Shown here: piece by piece, positions 11,859 to 22,955 of the stretch
How positions within the stretch are numbered: position 1 is the first letter of the stretch
How the letters are laid out: every line of letters starts with the position of its first letter
NCBI GenBank assembly: GCA_023078555.1
Contig: CM041204.1
Span: forward strand, 3,130,430-3,194,429
Origin: Ulva prolifera
Taxonomy: Eukaryota; Chlorophyta; Ulvophyceae; Ulvales; Ulvaceae
Reading direction: 5' to 3'
Length of the DNA: 64,000 nt
Translations under genes and position numbers: made by a program
Notes under the pieces: model-generated
What the model saw: the letters and a program-made list of their open reading frames with translations, nothing else
Databases searched by the model: none
Told to the model about the DNA's origin: nothing

Positions 11859-14800
11859 TCATTCGGCCGTCGGGGTGCAATCCAGCACGGGGCCGTGGAA
11901 AAGATATCCCGACTGCGGGCGGCAGCGGCCGCTGTCGCTGAGGCTGGAGAATGCCTTGCACACGTGGACGGTGCCGTCGCTGCCGTCGCAGCAGGGCGAC
12001 ACGCCGCTGACACCCCACCCGGAGCAGCTCTGGTTCGGCGCAACACACGCATTGGCGCAGCCACTTGAGCCGGGCGTTGGCGCCGTCGGCGGATTTGCCG
12101 GTACCGGGGAGGGGGGGAATGGGGGGGTGGGGAGGAGGACCGGCGGGATGACCGTCGGCGGGTCGACCACGGGGGGCGGGAGGGGCGGTTGAGGGGGGGC
12201 CGGGGTGTCACCCGCGCCCACGCCGATAAGACCGCTCGCATCGCAAGTTTTGTCGATGTTCACTTGAACCTGCAATCATGTTGGCCATGTGTGTGTATCG
12301 TGGCCGTCACGGGGGGGGGGGGGGGGGGGGTTGGTTACGTATTGACCGCGAGGGCAGCAAGGACGTGCAGCACTGTGCTTGCCGCTCAAGCGGCCAGAGT
12401 GACATCCTCCTGCATAACCCCATTACACCTACGGCTGGGTAAGCTCTACGCTGTTTGCATGCGTGGCCAGAGAGGTCTTGACCCAAAACTGCCCATACAC
12501 ATACACCCATGCACTTCTACGGCACGAGTGAGCGCCGCCCATGGACAGTGCGGCATGCATGGCGGGATTAACGAGGGGGGCAAGGGGGGCGAGGGGGATG
12601 GGGCAAACGCACCGACAGGACTGAGATCGCGATGGCTTTCACGGCAGCTGTGGAGAGATCCGCCTGGAACGCCGAAAAGTCGGTGATGCCTGTGCCCTCT
12701 GCACACGCAACCCCTGTCACCTCTGGCCTGCTGCGTAGGCAACGTTAACGCTGCAGCACCGAGCAAGAGAGCATCACAGCCTTCAGCATCAGTGGGAGTT
12801 TCAAATGAGACACGAGAGTCAGGTTATCTGCAGCCTGGGTGCCGCAAAAACATAGCAGTTGCCGCGATCGACATTCTGCAATGATCACCCGGACGTTCCG
12901 CATCCAGACCTGGGCAAGATATCGGCAAGGCCTATCCCGAACTATTTGTGCTCCCGCTTGAACAATGCTCGAGTGTACTGCTTGATTTTGCTCAGCTGCG
13001 GTAACGCATTCCGTGGCGTGCGGGGAAACTCACGGTTTGAACGTGACACCTGAAAAGCTACTTTATGCAGTAAGATCCACCTGCAGCCGCAAGGCAGCCT
13101 TGACTGCGGCGTCACAACCGATGAATTTCGACAACGTGATCGTGTCAGCCGCACTTGAGCTGCTGTCGTGACAACGTGTTGCTCAATACATGTGGCATGC
13201 ATGGGCCACCTGCCACATGCTCAGGGAAATCGGTGTGGTCACCATTACAGTGTGGCAGTCAACATTCCACTTCCCGAGGCACCAGGAATATGTGTTGGCA
13301 CTTGGCTGACAGAGTTGGAGGCAGCGCCGGGCTGGCATGCCTCACCCATGGCCTTGAACAAGGGCTACCTTTGAGTGGCTGTATCTCTCTGCTGGAGCCT
13401 GCAGTGACGAAAAAGCAGTTTTTTGGGCCTAGACAACGCCTAGTACCTTTTCCTTAGCGCCAGCTACCTGGGAGGACTGTTGCGGATCCAGGGAACCAAA
13501 AATTACCGCAATCCGAGAAGTATGCACTGAGATATGGATTGTTGAGTGCACTTGGTCTTGGGCCCCACTTGGAGCTGCACCGAGAGCCCGACTACACGAG
13601 CACGCAGATCTGCGGCTGCGTCGCGACGAGGCGCGCTACTGCGCAGATGATTAGACCTTTATCTATAGATGCTCTGCGATCAGTTTTGTCTCCTGAATTC
13701 TTGGATGTGTTACGTGCTGCATGTCCTTCCGTGACCCATGCATGTGGGGACCTTCAGTCCGGTTGAGATGCACCACGTCAGCTCGACACTGAGACTCGGA
13801 CGTCCACCGCTACGCCGATAAATGTACCAGCACGGATTCCTGGCACGGCTGTCGGTATCCTCGGGGCGCTGGTAGTATAGTCTACGCCGCCGCCGGCTGT
13901 AAGGGCGTATCTCTGACGAGGCCGCTGATTCACGTGCTATGTTTTTGCGGGAGCCTGTGCGTTGGGCTGCCAAGCATCACACAACGTTGGCTGCCGCCAT
14001 ATAAACGAGCCAACGTACTCATATATATTCAAAAATCTGATCCCGAGAGTCTTGACGCACATGCATGAGCTATGCCAGCTTTACCGCTCGAGCAGCGAGT
14101 CGCTATTCAGCAGCTCCACCGCCTGGGAATCGCACACGGCAAGATTGCGAAGGATCTCGTCGTGCACATATCGACAGTCAAGAGATGGGCAGCGAGGGAC
14201 GACAAGACCGGCTCTGTTGCCCTGGGCACGTCTCCCGGGCGGCGTCGACTGCTCTCACGGGCAGCGTGCCAGAGAGCTCTGGGTCTGCTCCTGTCGGGAG
14301 AAGCTGTTGGCGCAAGGTTCGTCGCTATGCAGATCTTCAGTGAGGGGCTGTCAACAGTGCGCGTCTCGCCGTGCACGCTGATTCGTGCCGTCAAGCGCTA
14401 CACTGCTGAGAAGGGCGAGACCCTCATGTGCTTGCGTGGCAGACCGCCGAAGGTGATGACTGTGCTCACGCGCGCTAAGCGCAAGCAGTTCGCATCCAAG
14501 AACCTCGGCCGCAGCTGGAAGCACGTGATGATCACCGACCGTTGTCGCTTCTATTTTAGGTTTCCGGGGTCGCGTGTTTCTCGAACGCGCTGGGCTTTGA
14601 GGTCGTTGAAGCACGCAGAGGGCGTGTTCACTCCGAACAAGCCCATGTGCTACAATGTTTATGGTGGCATTACTCGCTATGGTGTGACCAAACTGCATGC
14701 AGTGACTGGCACCAGCAAGAGGAAGTCTGTGTACACAAACCAGAAGGGCCAGGTGGCCAGGAATATCACCAAGGGTGAGTATAGGGATGTTTTACAGAGC

Positions 14801-17800
14801 ACTCTGCTGAAGGAGGGCAGGAGGATTTTTTCAGGCCAAGGCATGCATGGCTTTGTGCTGCAGCAAGACAATGATCCTTGCCACACTGCAGCTCAGGGCG
14901 TGGTCCAGGCCTGGAATGCAAAGCCTCGTGGTGGGGTGGTGACTGTTTTGCAGCAGTGGCCAGGAAATTCTCCAGATTTGAGTCCTATTGAGAACGTGTG
15001 GGCCTGGGTGGATGCTGAGGTGGCACAGCAGGGCTGCTCAACTTTTGAAAATTTTTGCAAGGAAGTGGATAAGACATTTGCAAGGATCCCTAGGACAATG
15101 CTAGAGAACCTGTTTGATTCAATTCCTGAGAGACTGCAGAGATGCCTTGACCTTGATGGGCACAAGACAGGGTGGTGAGAGGGAGGTTGTGCATGGCCAT
15201 GTGGAGGGCACCTATTGTGTCTGACACTCTGTGTGTACACAGACTTGTAAACTAACAATAGGATGCCTGCTAGCCATCACTGCTGCAATATATCATGCAC
15301 TGTTATCATCTGAGGCCATCTAGTTGTGAATCAATTGCATGATCACCAATCAGGATGGCTTTTAAATAGAGTGAAGCCCACAAGCAGCTGGCCTCATGCA
15401 AAACCAAGCAGCACAATCTGCACCAAGCATGCTGCATGCTCACATTCATACATGCACAGTCATGTTGGATCACCACAGATATGTCTTGCATGTACTGTGG
15501 TGGCAGTTCCTGATCACAGGCTGCTGATTCAGATGAGTGAGGAGGATCACAGCAGGAGTCTTCCTTGCTGAGCAAGAGCACAGCCCCTTGCTTGTAGAGT
15601 GCCCATCACACCTGTGCCAGTGCATGCAGCACCTGCCTCCTCAGACCTCTGCAGACCGTGTCCTCTTGAAACACACACAATAGAGGACTCATGTGTTCAC
15701 CTGCCAAGTGGCTGCAGCTAATTGTGTCAGGGGAGGATGCATGCATTGATGGCAGTGGGTTGGTGTGCATTCACCCAACACCCATGCTGTCAGCCCAATC
15801 TGGCACTAGCATGATAGGCCTGAGGCACTCAGTGGAACAGGATACATTCCTGAGGTCTCTGTGATGTTCCTGGTGTGTGTGTGCATGGTGGATGGTGGTG
15901 CTGCCACTCTGGAAGGTGCTGGTGAGCTGTGCTGCTTGTGAAAGCACAAGGCCTCCATGGGCTTGGCCAGTGCATGCAGCATCTGCCTCCCCAGACCTGT
16001 GCAGACCCAACCCTCTTGACACACATCTACTAGTGGTCTAATATGTTCACCTGCCAAGTGGCTGCAGCTGATTGTGTCAGGGGAGGATGCATGCACTGAT
16101 GGCAGTGGCTTGGTGTGCATTCACCCAACACCCATGCTGTCAGCCCAATCTGGCACTAGCATGATAGGCCTGAGGCACTCAGTGGAACAGGATACATTCC
16201 TGAGGTCTCTGTGATGTTACTGGTGTGTGTGTGTGCATGGTGGATGGTGGTGCTGCCACTCTGAAAGGTGCTGGTGAGCTGTGCTGCTTGTGAAAGCACA
16301 AGGCCTCCATGGGCTTGGCCAGTGCATGCAGCATCTGCCTCCCCAGACCTGTGCAGACCCTGCCCTCTTGACACACATCTACTAGTGGTCTAACATGTTC
16401 ACCTGCCAAGTGGCTGCAGCTGATTGTGTCAGGGGAGGATGCATGCACTGATGGCAGTGGCTTGGTGTGCATTCACCCAACACCCATGCTGTCAGCCCAA
16501 TCTGGCACTAGCATGATAGGCCTGAGGCACTCAGTGGAACATGATACATTCCTGAGGTCTCTATGATGTTCCTGGTGTGTGTGTGCATGGTGGATGGTGG
16601 TGCTGCCACTCTGAAAGGTGCTGGTGAGCTGTGCTGCTTGTGAAAGCACAAGGCCTCCATGGGCTTGGCCAGTGCATGCAGCATCTGCCTCCCCAGAGCT
16701 GTGCAGACCCTGCCCTCTTGACACACACCTACTAGTGGACTAATATGTTCACCTGCCAAGTGGATGCAGCTGATTGTGTCAGGGGAGGATGCATGCACTG
16801 ATGGCAGTGGCTTGGTGTGCATTCACCCAACACCCATGCTGTCAGCCCAATCTGGCACTAGCATGATAGGCCTGAGGCCCTCAGCGATGCATGATGAATG
16901 CCCGAGGTCTCTGTGATGTTCTTGGTGTGTGGGTGAATGGTGGGTGGTGGTTCTGCCACTCTGGAACGTGCTGGTGAGCTGTGCTGCTTGTGCAAGCACA
17001 AGGCCTCCATCGGCATGCAGCATGGCGTGTTCGCGAGGACAACATTATATGCTTCATACAAATTCGCTTGCGTATATATTGATTACATGGGCTCCATAGC
17101 GTTTATAGCTGCATACCATTCGAAGCCCGCGGGATTCTGCAGTGTGAGGACCAATTCCGGCAGCTGGAACGCTGCTGTTCAGCGCCCAGAGACAACGAAA
17201 TTAACCAGTTGTTCTGCTACATCCGGTGCCACGCCTGTTGCGTGCAGCCGATTTCTCGCGTCTGCGTTGCTACATTGTTGGGTAATCGAATCACTGACGC
17301 TCTGGGTGACAAATGACAGATACAAGGAGAAAACTGGAATTATCTAGACATCCTGTGTGTCGGAGATTCTGTCGTGGCATCGGACTGGGTGCCGCAAAAA
17401 CATAGCAGTTGCCGCGATCGACATTCTGCAATGATCACCCGGACGTTCCGCATCCAGACCTGGGCAAGATATCGGCAAGGCCTATCCCGAACTATTTGTG
17501 CTCCCGCTTGAACAATGCTCGAGTGTACTGCTTGATTTTGCTCAGCTGCGGTAACGCATTCCGTGGCGTGCGGGGAAACTCACGGTTTGAACGTGACGCC
17601 TGAAAAGCTACTTTATGCAGTAAGATCCACCTGCAGCCGCAAGGCAGCCTTGACTGCGGCGTCACAACCGATGAATTTCGACAACGTGATCGTGTCAGCC
17701 GCACTTGAGCTGCTGTCGTGACAACGTGTTGCTCAATACATGTGGCATGCATGGGCCACCTGCCACATGCTCAGGGAAATCGGTGTGGTCACCATTACAG

Positions 17801-20800
17801 TGTGGCAGTCAACATTCCACTTCCCGAGGCACCAGGAATATGTGTTGGCACTTGGCTGACAGAGTTGGAGGCAGCGCAGGGCTGGCATGCCTCACCCATG
17901 GCCTTGAACAAGGGCTACCTTTGAGTGGCTGTATCTCTCTGCTGGAGCCTGCAGTGACGAAAAAGCAGTTTTTTGGGCCTAGACAACGCCTAGTACCTTT
18001 TCCTTAGCGCCAGCTAATTGGGAGGACTGTTGCGGATCCAGGGAACCAAAAATTACCGCAATCCGAGAAGTATGCACTGAGATATGGATTGTTGAGTGCA
18101 CTTGGTCTTGGGCCCCACTTGGAGCTGCACCGAGAGCCCGACTACACGAGCACGCAGATCTGCGGCTGCGTCGCGACGAGGCGCGCTACTGCGCAGATGA
18201 TTAGACCTTTATCTATAGATGCTCTGCGATCAGTTTTGTCTCCTGAATTCTTGGATGTGTTACGTGCTGCATGTCCTTCCGTGACCCATGCATGTGGGGA
18301 CCTTCAGTCCGGTTGAGATGCACCACGTCAGCTCGACACTGAGACTCGGACGTCCACCGCTACGCCGATAAATGTACCAGCACGGATTCCTGGCACGGCT
18401 GTCGGTATCCTCGGGGCGCTGGTAGTATAGTCTACGCCGCCGCCGGCTGTAAGGGCGTATCTCTGACAAGGCCGCTGATTCACGTGCTATGTTTTTGCGG
18501 GAGCCTGGCTGCACCGCCCGTAGGGAGTGAGCTCTGTGGCTCATGCGCAAAAGTCGCTGCAAGCCATGCTGATCGACGCGTCTCGGCGCATCTGCTATGA
18601 GCAGCACTGTACACACACACATACACATACGTACCCATGCGCCACCACTACACAGTGCCTGATTGCATAGTGTGACAAAGATGGAGGCGGCGAGGCGTGC
18701 AGCACCGCGAGCAGCCAGCAAGCAGCGCCAGAACACAACCGCCAGCCTGACCCATCGCACCCCCACGCCACAGTCACAACCAGCACATGCATATCCCGCA
18801 CACTCCCCAACCATCTACATAAATGTCCAGAGTGCAGAGTGTTGCCGCACCAGTGCAGCCGTCCGCCAGCGCCGAGGCGGCCGCGCTGACGATCGCCTCC
18901 TCCACATCCTTGAGCATGAAGGTGTCGGAGAATCGGAAGTTGCAGCCGTGGGGGATGCAGTTGCCGACGATCCCGCCGACCCCTTCAGCCACCGCGGTCG
19001 CGACAGCCTGCATGCAGCTAAGACCACTATGGCGCAGCTCCTAGGGGGCTGCTACTGTGTGTGCGACAGCAGTACGGAAAGCCTTTCGAATTGCGCATTG
19101 ATATGTATGCGTCGCATGTGCTGCGCATGCATGTGTGTGTGCCAAAAGGTCGGGTGCACGGGGAGGTGGTAGCCCGCGACCGGCAGCACTGCCAGGCAGT
19201 GCCTTCCGATCGTCTGGATGCCACTGTGTAACACGATTGCACAGCGAACATGCGCCCACGTGCTGGCCACTGGCCAGTGGCCAGTCCATGGCCATACATT
19301 CACCGACGCATGGTCGACCGGAGATGAGTCACCTATGGTACCGGTGTCGGCATGCATGGGGTACGGGTGTCAGCAGGCATACTGCATGCGGCAGAATTCC
19401 GTTACGATTCATCAAAGCTGTCAGATGCATATAGCACAACAACCTCGAGGAGAGACTGCCCTGGGCTGGGGCGCACGTTTGCAATGACTTCGACTTCGGC
19501 GTCGCCGCGCGCACAACCCGCAGAGTTTGCGTCGGACGCCTCGCACGCGCCCACCACCTCCGCGATGGCCAGCGCGGACGCGCTTGCAACCTCCTGCATC
19601 AACACACGAGCCTAGGATACATGCTGCACATATGTGTGCTCGCATCAGGCGGTTTATGCTGACAGCACCAGCACCAGTCCAGTCCCGGGCACTCGCAGTT
19701 ACCGTAACGCAGTTACCGTGACGGCTTCGCACTGAGTCCACTGACAGGAGGGGTCCATGCATGGCAGACGCACACAGCAGCGTGGCGCTAACCATCACGA
19801 TGTCTTTCCCAATTCATGTCACTGTGTGATAGAGGACTTGCCCCACAGCTAGACGCAGCAGCCCAGGGCTCATGCATGGCTGCCTGTTTCGGCAGCTCTG
19901 TTGGTTAGCATATATCGCCTCAAAGGGCAGAAGTGACAGAACACCGAATCGAAACTAGCGGTGTACAGCCGCTTGGCCTATGTAATATATTGTGCACTCG
20001 AGCCTGCGTCCAGGGACAGGGGAGAGGGGGGTGCACGTATGCGTACCTCAGCGAACAAATCCGTGCTGTCAGAGTCCGGGCCATTGCAGAAGTCGACAGA
20101 CACCGCTCCCAGGGCCGCAGCAATCTTGCTCTCGGACACCTTGTCAAACAGCCCGTTGACTTCGATCTCACACTCCACGAAGGAGTCTGCCCGGTCAGGG
20201 TCCCCGGCGGCGACCTGGGCACCGATGGTGCACCCTGAGAGGGCATTCGCCTGCGCCTCCGCAATAAACTGCAAACAGGGCACATTCTCGCTACAATTGA
20301 ACGCCCAATCCAAGCTAGGGTCAAGCGCCAGACATTGCCAACTAGGCCCCGCAATTCCGGACCTGCCCTGTTCCGATTGAGGATGGCCTCTAGTCTAAAC
20401 AACACCACTGCTGCCGATCATGGTCCGCGGAGCTTCACATCAGGCCCGCTATTCCGTGTCATACCCGGCATATGGCATACGTCACAACGCACCCGGCACA
20501 TTATACCTGGCATATGGCACAGCCAGCTGGACGCAGGCCTGTGGCAGGCAAAGGTATATATGCGGCGCAGGATCAGAGAAGCATGCAGCCAGCGAGAATG
20601 CTGCGTGTGCTGGATGCTGCGGCGTTCGACTTCATTGCCGTACACGTACTCGTGCCTGACTTGTGCCGGATTGTGCGGTATACAACTGCCCCTCCGCGTC
20701 CCTGACAACCCTACACTTACGGTGTGTACTACATAGGATGTGGTCCTCATGCATGCGTTGAAGGTGGGCCGGGGAGGCAGCGCACATGCGCAGCGCCGGC

Positions 20801-21682
20801 GACCGTCTCAGTCACAATCTTGTCTTCAAACGCGCTCACGTGGATGCTCACGTCACCAGCTGCCAGAGTGGCCTCCAGTGAAACCTCGTTGTTCGAGACC
20901 GCCGTAGCCACGACCTCCTGGATGTTCTCCATGACGATCTGGACCGCCGAGCTGCACTGGCCGCACACCTCAGCGGACGCGAACAGCGACGCGACCGTCT
21001 TGAGCACGCTGCGCGCTGTGAACTCCGCGTAGCTCTGCCCAAACACCGTGAAGCCCGCTTGGCCGGCTGCATGCATGGTGTGCTCTGAAGAGGTGTCCGA
21101 GTCGCTGTCATGTGGTCGTTTACATTTGCGGGGAGTTGCCGCACATTTGATTCCGTTTGTGTGCAACATAGGTGGTCTGCAGCCCCTGGTACACAGCATG
21201 AGATCTGCAGATCTCATCGCCCGGTCTCTAGAGACCAGAAGAACAGAGGTCAGGCCAGCGCATGGCACAGCACTCAGGCGGACTGCAGCTGCATTTGCGG
21301 CACAGCTAGCCACGATACTCGACCCGAACATTCATTCAATGCACCAGCTGATAAACAAAATCTTGGCGTTGAACTTTCACTGTTCGCCTGGGGCCGCCGC
21401 TGTGACGAGGGTGAGTGCCATGGGGGAAAATGGCGCAAAACAAAGCACAAGCGGCAGGACTCACAGGGCGGTTTCACAAAGGACTGCCTCAGCGGAAAAT
21501 GGCAGCACTGTGGCATGTATGGCAGGGGCTGGCGCCGAAGCGCAGACACATGGAAAGTCCAGTGATGGTACTGTACATGTCGTCGACACCGAAAGTTGGT
21601 TGACACTGAAAGCGCATGACACACAGCAGGGGGGAGGGACGCGGACACGTGCACGCAGCAGTAGCAACAAAGACAGAGAGTT

Positions 21683-21721
<39 letters not shown>

Positions 21722-22789
21722 GAACCTTTGTAGCAATCCACCACGACGCTTGTTGCGGCTTGCGCGACGGCCGTGGCCACTTCCGTAAGCACCAGATCAA
21801 TAGCCTGGGGCCCATCGTCATGGTCGTCACACACGACCGACGCAAGTGTCTCCGCTGCACGCTCCTGTAGGTCATACACGGGCAAACATGTGCAAAGCAA
21901 GTACTTGCTGGCATGTCCTGTTGTGAGTCAAACACAAGCTCGTATCTTCCTGTTGTGAGTCAAACACAAGCTCGTAACTTCAACCTCGGGAGCCTCCCTG
22001 TTTCTGCATCGGAGTTTGAGTATTGACGTGGTAGCGGCCACAGAGCGAATAGCCAGCACCGTAGGACGCAGGTGATGCTGTGTGTGCTGGTGCTCACTAG
22101 CTGTGGAGCGCAAGACCCAGGGCTGCCCGCGGCCGTAGCTCCACGTGTGCACCCCACCAGACCCACAGGCAGCCATTTCAACTTGTACCTCTATACAGCA
22201 GATACTATACAGGCTGGAGGTGTCCGTACATAGGAGGACTCTGCAACTTGCACGGTGTCGCCTGTAACCTTGCTAGATATCGCTATAGATATGATACCGT
22301 ATAATGACGTGACGTCATTTTTTTAGACAAGCACATGCACAGGTGACAGGGCGCACCAACTTCAAAGAGCTTGAACTCCTCGGTCAGCTTTGCGCCAGTG
22401 GCGTACGCCGTCACTGAGCATGATGCGATCGACTGAGTGCTTCCGGTGGTCCTCACAAACACTGCATACAAACATCGCTGCTGAATGAGCGGCCACCCCG
22501 GTTCCCGCCAGCCATCCTGTGCAGAACAAGCAGGTGCTCAACACCGTAACCATGCGAAGTGATATATGGCAGCATGCAGCAGCAAAGTGTGTGCCACCGT
22601 TGGCATGGAGGGCAGTTTCGGCGTCAGGGGCGTCTCCTGTGCGACGAATGCAGCGGTGCGAGACACAGATCTGAGGCTCCAGGTTCAGCGCTAGCTGTAG
22701 ACCTAGGCTGTCGCACCTCCTTGCACAGCCTGAATGCCTACCGCGGTGGCTGCGGCGCCCATCATGGCACCCTGAAGTAGCTTTACCAT
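11859..22789 (-). CDS. Secreted Ala-rich, Pro-linker, eight-cysteine protein, paralog 2 (complete)
   Basis: Nine exons, 5' to 3': 22789-22717, 22461-22357, 21854-21726, 21066-20786, 20268-20047, 19593-19477, 19007-18851, 12698-12613, 12269-11859 (1581 nt, 526 aa). Phases match at all eight junctions. Every acceptor ends TGCAG; six donors are GTGCG and the others GTTCT and GTACG. Residues 1-24 are a signal peptide (MVKLLQGAMMGAAATAVG core). Residues 103-196 hold FTVFGQSYAEFTAR and a CGQC pair. Residues 197-390 are Ala-rich with spaced cysteines. Residues 413-457 are proline-rich. Residues 461-521 form the cysteine module C-x3-C-x6-C-x10-CC-x9-C-x11-C-x14-C. Intron seven (12699-18850, 6152 nt) contains a 5.7-kb composite transposon; intron three contains a 36-nt homopolymer. 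The architecture suggests an extracellular or wall protein, loosely like pherophorins in having a proline spacer, but I see no pherophorin motif. Function unknown. Confidence 0.87.
12311..12330. repeat. Poly-G tract (20 nt) in last intron of paralog 2
   Basis: On the coding (minus) strand this is a C20 run lying about 40 nt upstream of the final acceptor at 12270, inside intron 12270-12612. It may act as a pyrimidine tract. Confidence 0.9.
12835..13957. repeat. 1123-bp repeat, left copy, with terminal inverted repeats
   Basis: It starts ctgggtgccgcaaaaac and ends in the near-complement, ttttgcgggagcctg: 20 of 23 terminal bases pair, including a perfect 16-bp block (ccgcaaaaacatagca). It has the structure of a terminal-inverted-repeat element. 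I count five mismatches and no indels against the right copy, so duplication is recent. Open frames inside are short and unrecognised. Confidence 0.93.
14072..15178 (+). CDS. Tc1/mariner-family DDE transposase
   Basis: Intronless, 368 aa, starting at an ATG. Residues 1-60 form a helix-turn-helix of the type that binds transposon ends (EQRVAIQQLHRLG, then IAKDLVVHISTVKRWA), followed by a second DNA-binding region with a GRPP hook (about 122-125). The catalytic triad is D156 (in MITDRC), D266 (in QQDNDPCHTA) and E307 (in SPDLSPIENVW). These motifs are diagnostic of the Tc1/mariner superfamily cut-and-paste transposases. Forty residues separate the second D and the E, against 34 in classical Tc1. 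The frame is undamaged, so the enzyme could be active or was so recently. It lies antisense inside an intron of the surrounding minus-strand gene. Confidence 0.93.
   Translation: MPALPLEQRVAIQQLHRLGIAHGKIAKDLVVHISTVKRWAARDDKTGSVALGTSPGRRRLLSRAACQRALGLLLSGEAVGARFVAMQIFSEGLSTVRVSPCTLIRAVKRYTAEKGETLMCLRGRPPKVMTVLTRAKRKQFASKNLGRSWKHVMITDRCRFYFRFPGSRVSRTRWALRSLKHAEGVFTPNKPMCYNVYGGITRYGVTKLHAVTGTSKRKSVYTNQKGQVARNITKGEYRDVLQSTLLKEGRRIFSGQGMHGFVLQQDNDPCHTAAQGVVQAWNAKPRGGVVTVLQQWPGNSPDLSPIENVWAWVDAEVAQQGCSTFENFCKEVDKTFARIPRTMLENLFDSIPERLQRCLDLDGHKTGW
15615..17020. repeat. 350-bp tandem repeat, about four copies
   Basis: The landmark cccatgctgtcagccc recurs at 15781, 16131, 16483 and 16833, giving periods of 350, 352 and 350. 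The first and last units are the most diverged; the middle ones are nearly identical, with small changes such as tgtgtgtgtg length. The array fills the space between the transposase gene and the right terminal repeat of the 14002-17105 transposon. Minus-strand frames repeated across it are by-products of the repeat. Confidence 0.95.
17385..18507. repeat. 1123-bp repeat, right copy, with terminal inverted repeats
   Basis: Direct repeat of 12835-13957 at a constant offset of 4550 bp, with five mismatches seen. It begins at ctgggtgccgc and ends at gggagcctg. The near-identity of the two copies is what one expects if they were duplicated together or homogenised recently. Confidence 0.93.
21685..21720. 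repeat. Poly-G tract (36 nt) next to a splice donor of paralog 2
   Basis: On the coding strand this is a C36 run beginning five bases into intron three, directly after the donor GTTCT at 21725-21721. This is the one donor of the family with an odd sequence. Tract length may vary between individuals. Confidence 0.93.
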
Positions 22790-22853
22790 GGCTCCTCACG
22801 CCAGTGTGTTGCAGCTCGACTAGACGGATCCTGCACACATGCATGCCATCAAG

Positions 22854-22912
22854 TTGGCAACACCATCATGGTGTTGCCAACACCATCATGGTGTTGCCAA
22901 CACCATCATGGC
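22854..22912. repeat. Three-copy 20-bp palindromic repeat upstream of paralog 2
   Basis: The unit ttgccaacaccatcatggtg is present three times (first copy ttggc, last copy cut to catggc). Each unit contains the palindrome caccatcatggtg-like core, so the block can fold. It lies 65 bp upstream of the ATG (22789) of the minus-strand gene, in promoter or 5' UTR position. Confidence 0.9.
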
Positions 22913-22932
22913 ATGATGCCATAATCTCCAAA

Positions 22933-22955
22933 AGTATACTATACTATATATAGTT
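22933..22955 (-). promoter_or_regulatory. TATA-like sequence upstream of paralog 2
   Basis: On the minus strand the sequence reads actatatatagtatagtata, about 150 nt upstream of the start codon at 22789. It is the only strong TATA-like stretch near this gene. The promoter role is inferred from position. Confidence 0.4.

Larger units (their letters stand above)
14002..17105 (+). mobile_element. Tc1/mariner-type DNA transposon
   Basis: Ends are taaacgagccaacgtactc at 14002 and, in complement at 17105-17073, taaacg, then ggagcccatgtaatc. They match imperfectly with a 5-6 nt indel. Both are flanked by TA, the usual Tc1/mariner target duplication (14000-14001 and 17106-17107). Inside are one intact transposase gene (14072-15178) and about four copies of a 350-bp tandem repeat (15615-17020). 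The element is nested between the two 1123-bp repeats, 44 bp from the left one and 279 bp from the right one. Confidence 0.75.
12835..18507. mobile_element. Composite transposon in intron seven of paralog 2
   Basis: Two direct repeats of 1123 bp (12835-13957 and 17385-18507) bracket a 3427-bp interior that is almost all Tc1/mariner element (14002-17105). The flanks of the whole structure, tctgcagc at 12827-12834 and gctgcacc at 18508-18515, agree at six of eight positions. The flanks of each repeat alone do not match (three of eight each). This suggests the structure arrived as one unit with an 8-bp target duplication that has since decayed. Removing it leaves an intron of about 479 nt, close to the 489 nt of the equivalent intron in the 50526-56409 paralog. 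Confidence 0.72.

Noticed and set aside
14107-14394. Minus-strand ORFs under the transposase
   Set aside because: They are antisense shadows of the plus-strand Tc1/mariner transposase.
12835-18507. LTR retrotransposon
   Set aside because: The long direct repeats suggest it, but there is no reverse transcriptase, integrase or primer-binding site, the repeats have 23-bp inverted ends, and the interior is a Tc1/mariner element.
21048-21788. 246-codon plus-strand frame
   Set aside because: It runs antisense over two well-supported family exons and a poly-G tract; the coding evidence is on the minus strand.
22854-22912. CRISPR-like short repeats
   Set aside because: The units are directly adjacent with no spacers, in a eukaryotic promoter region.
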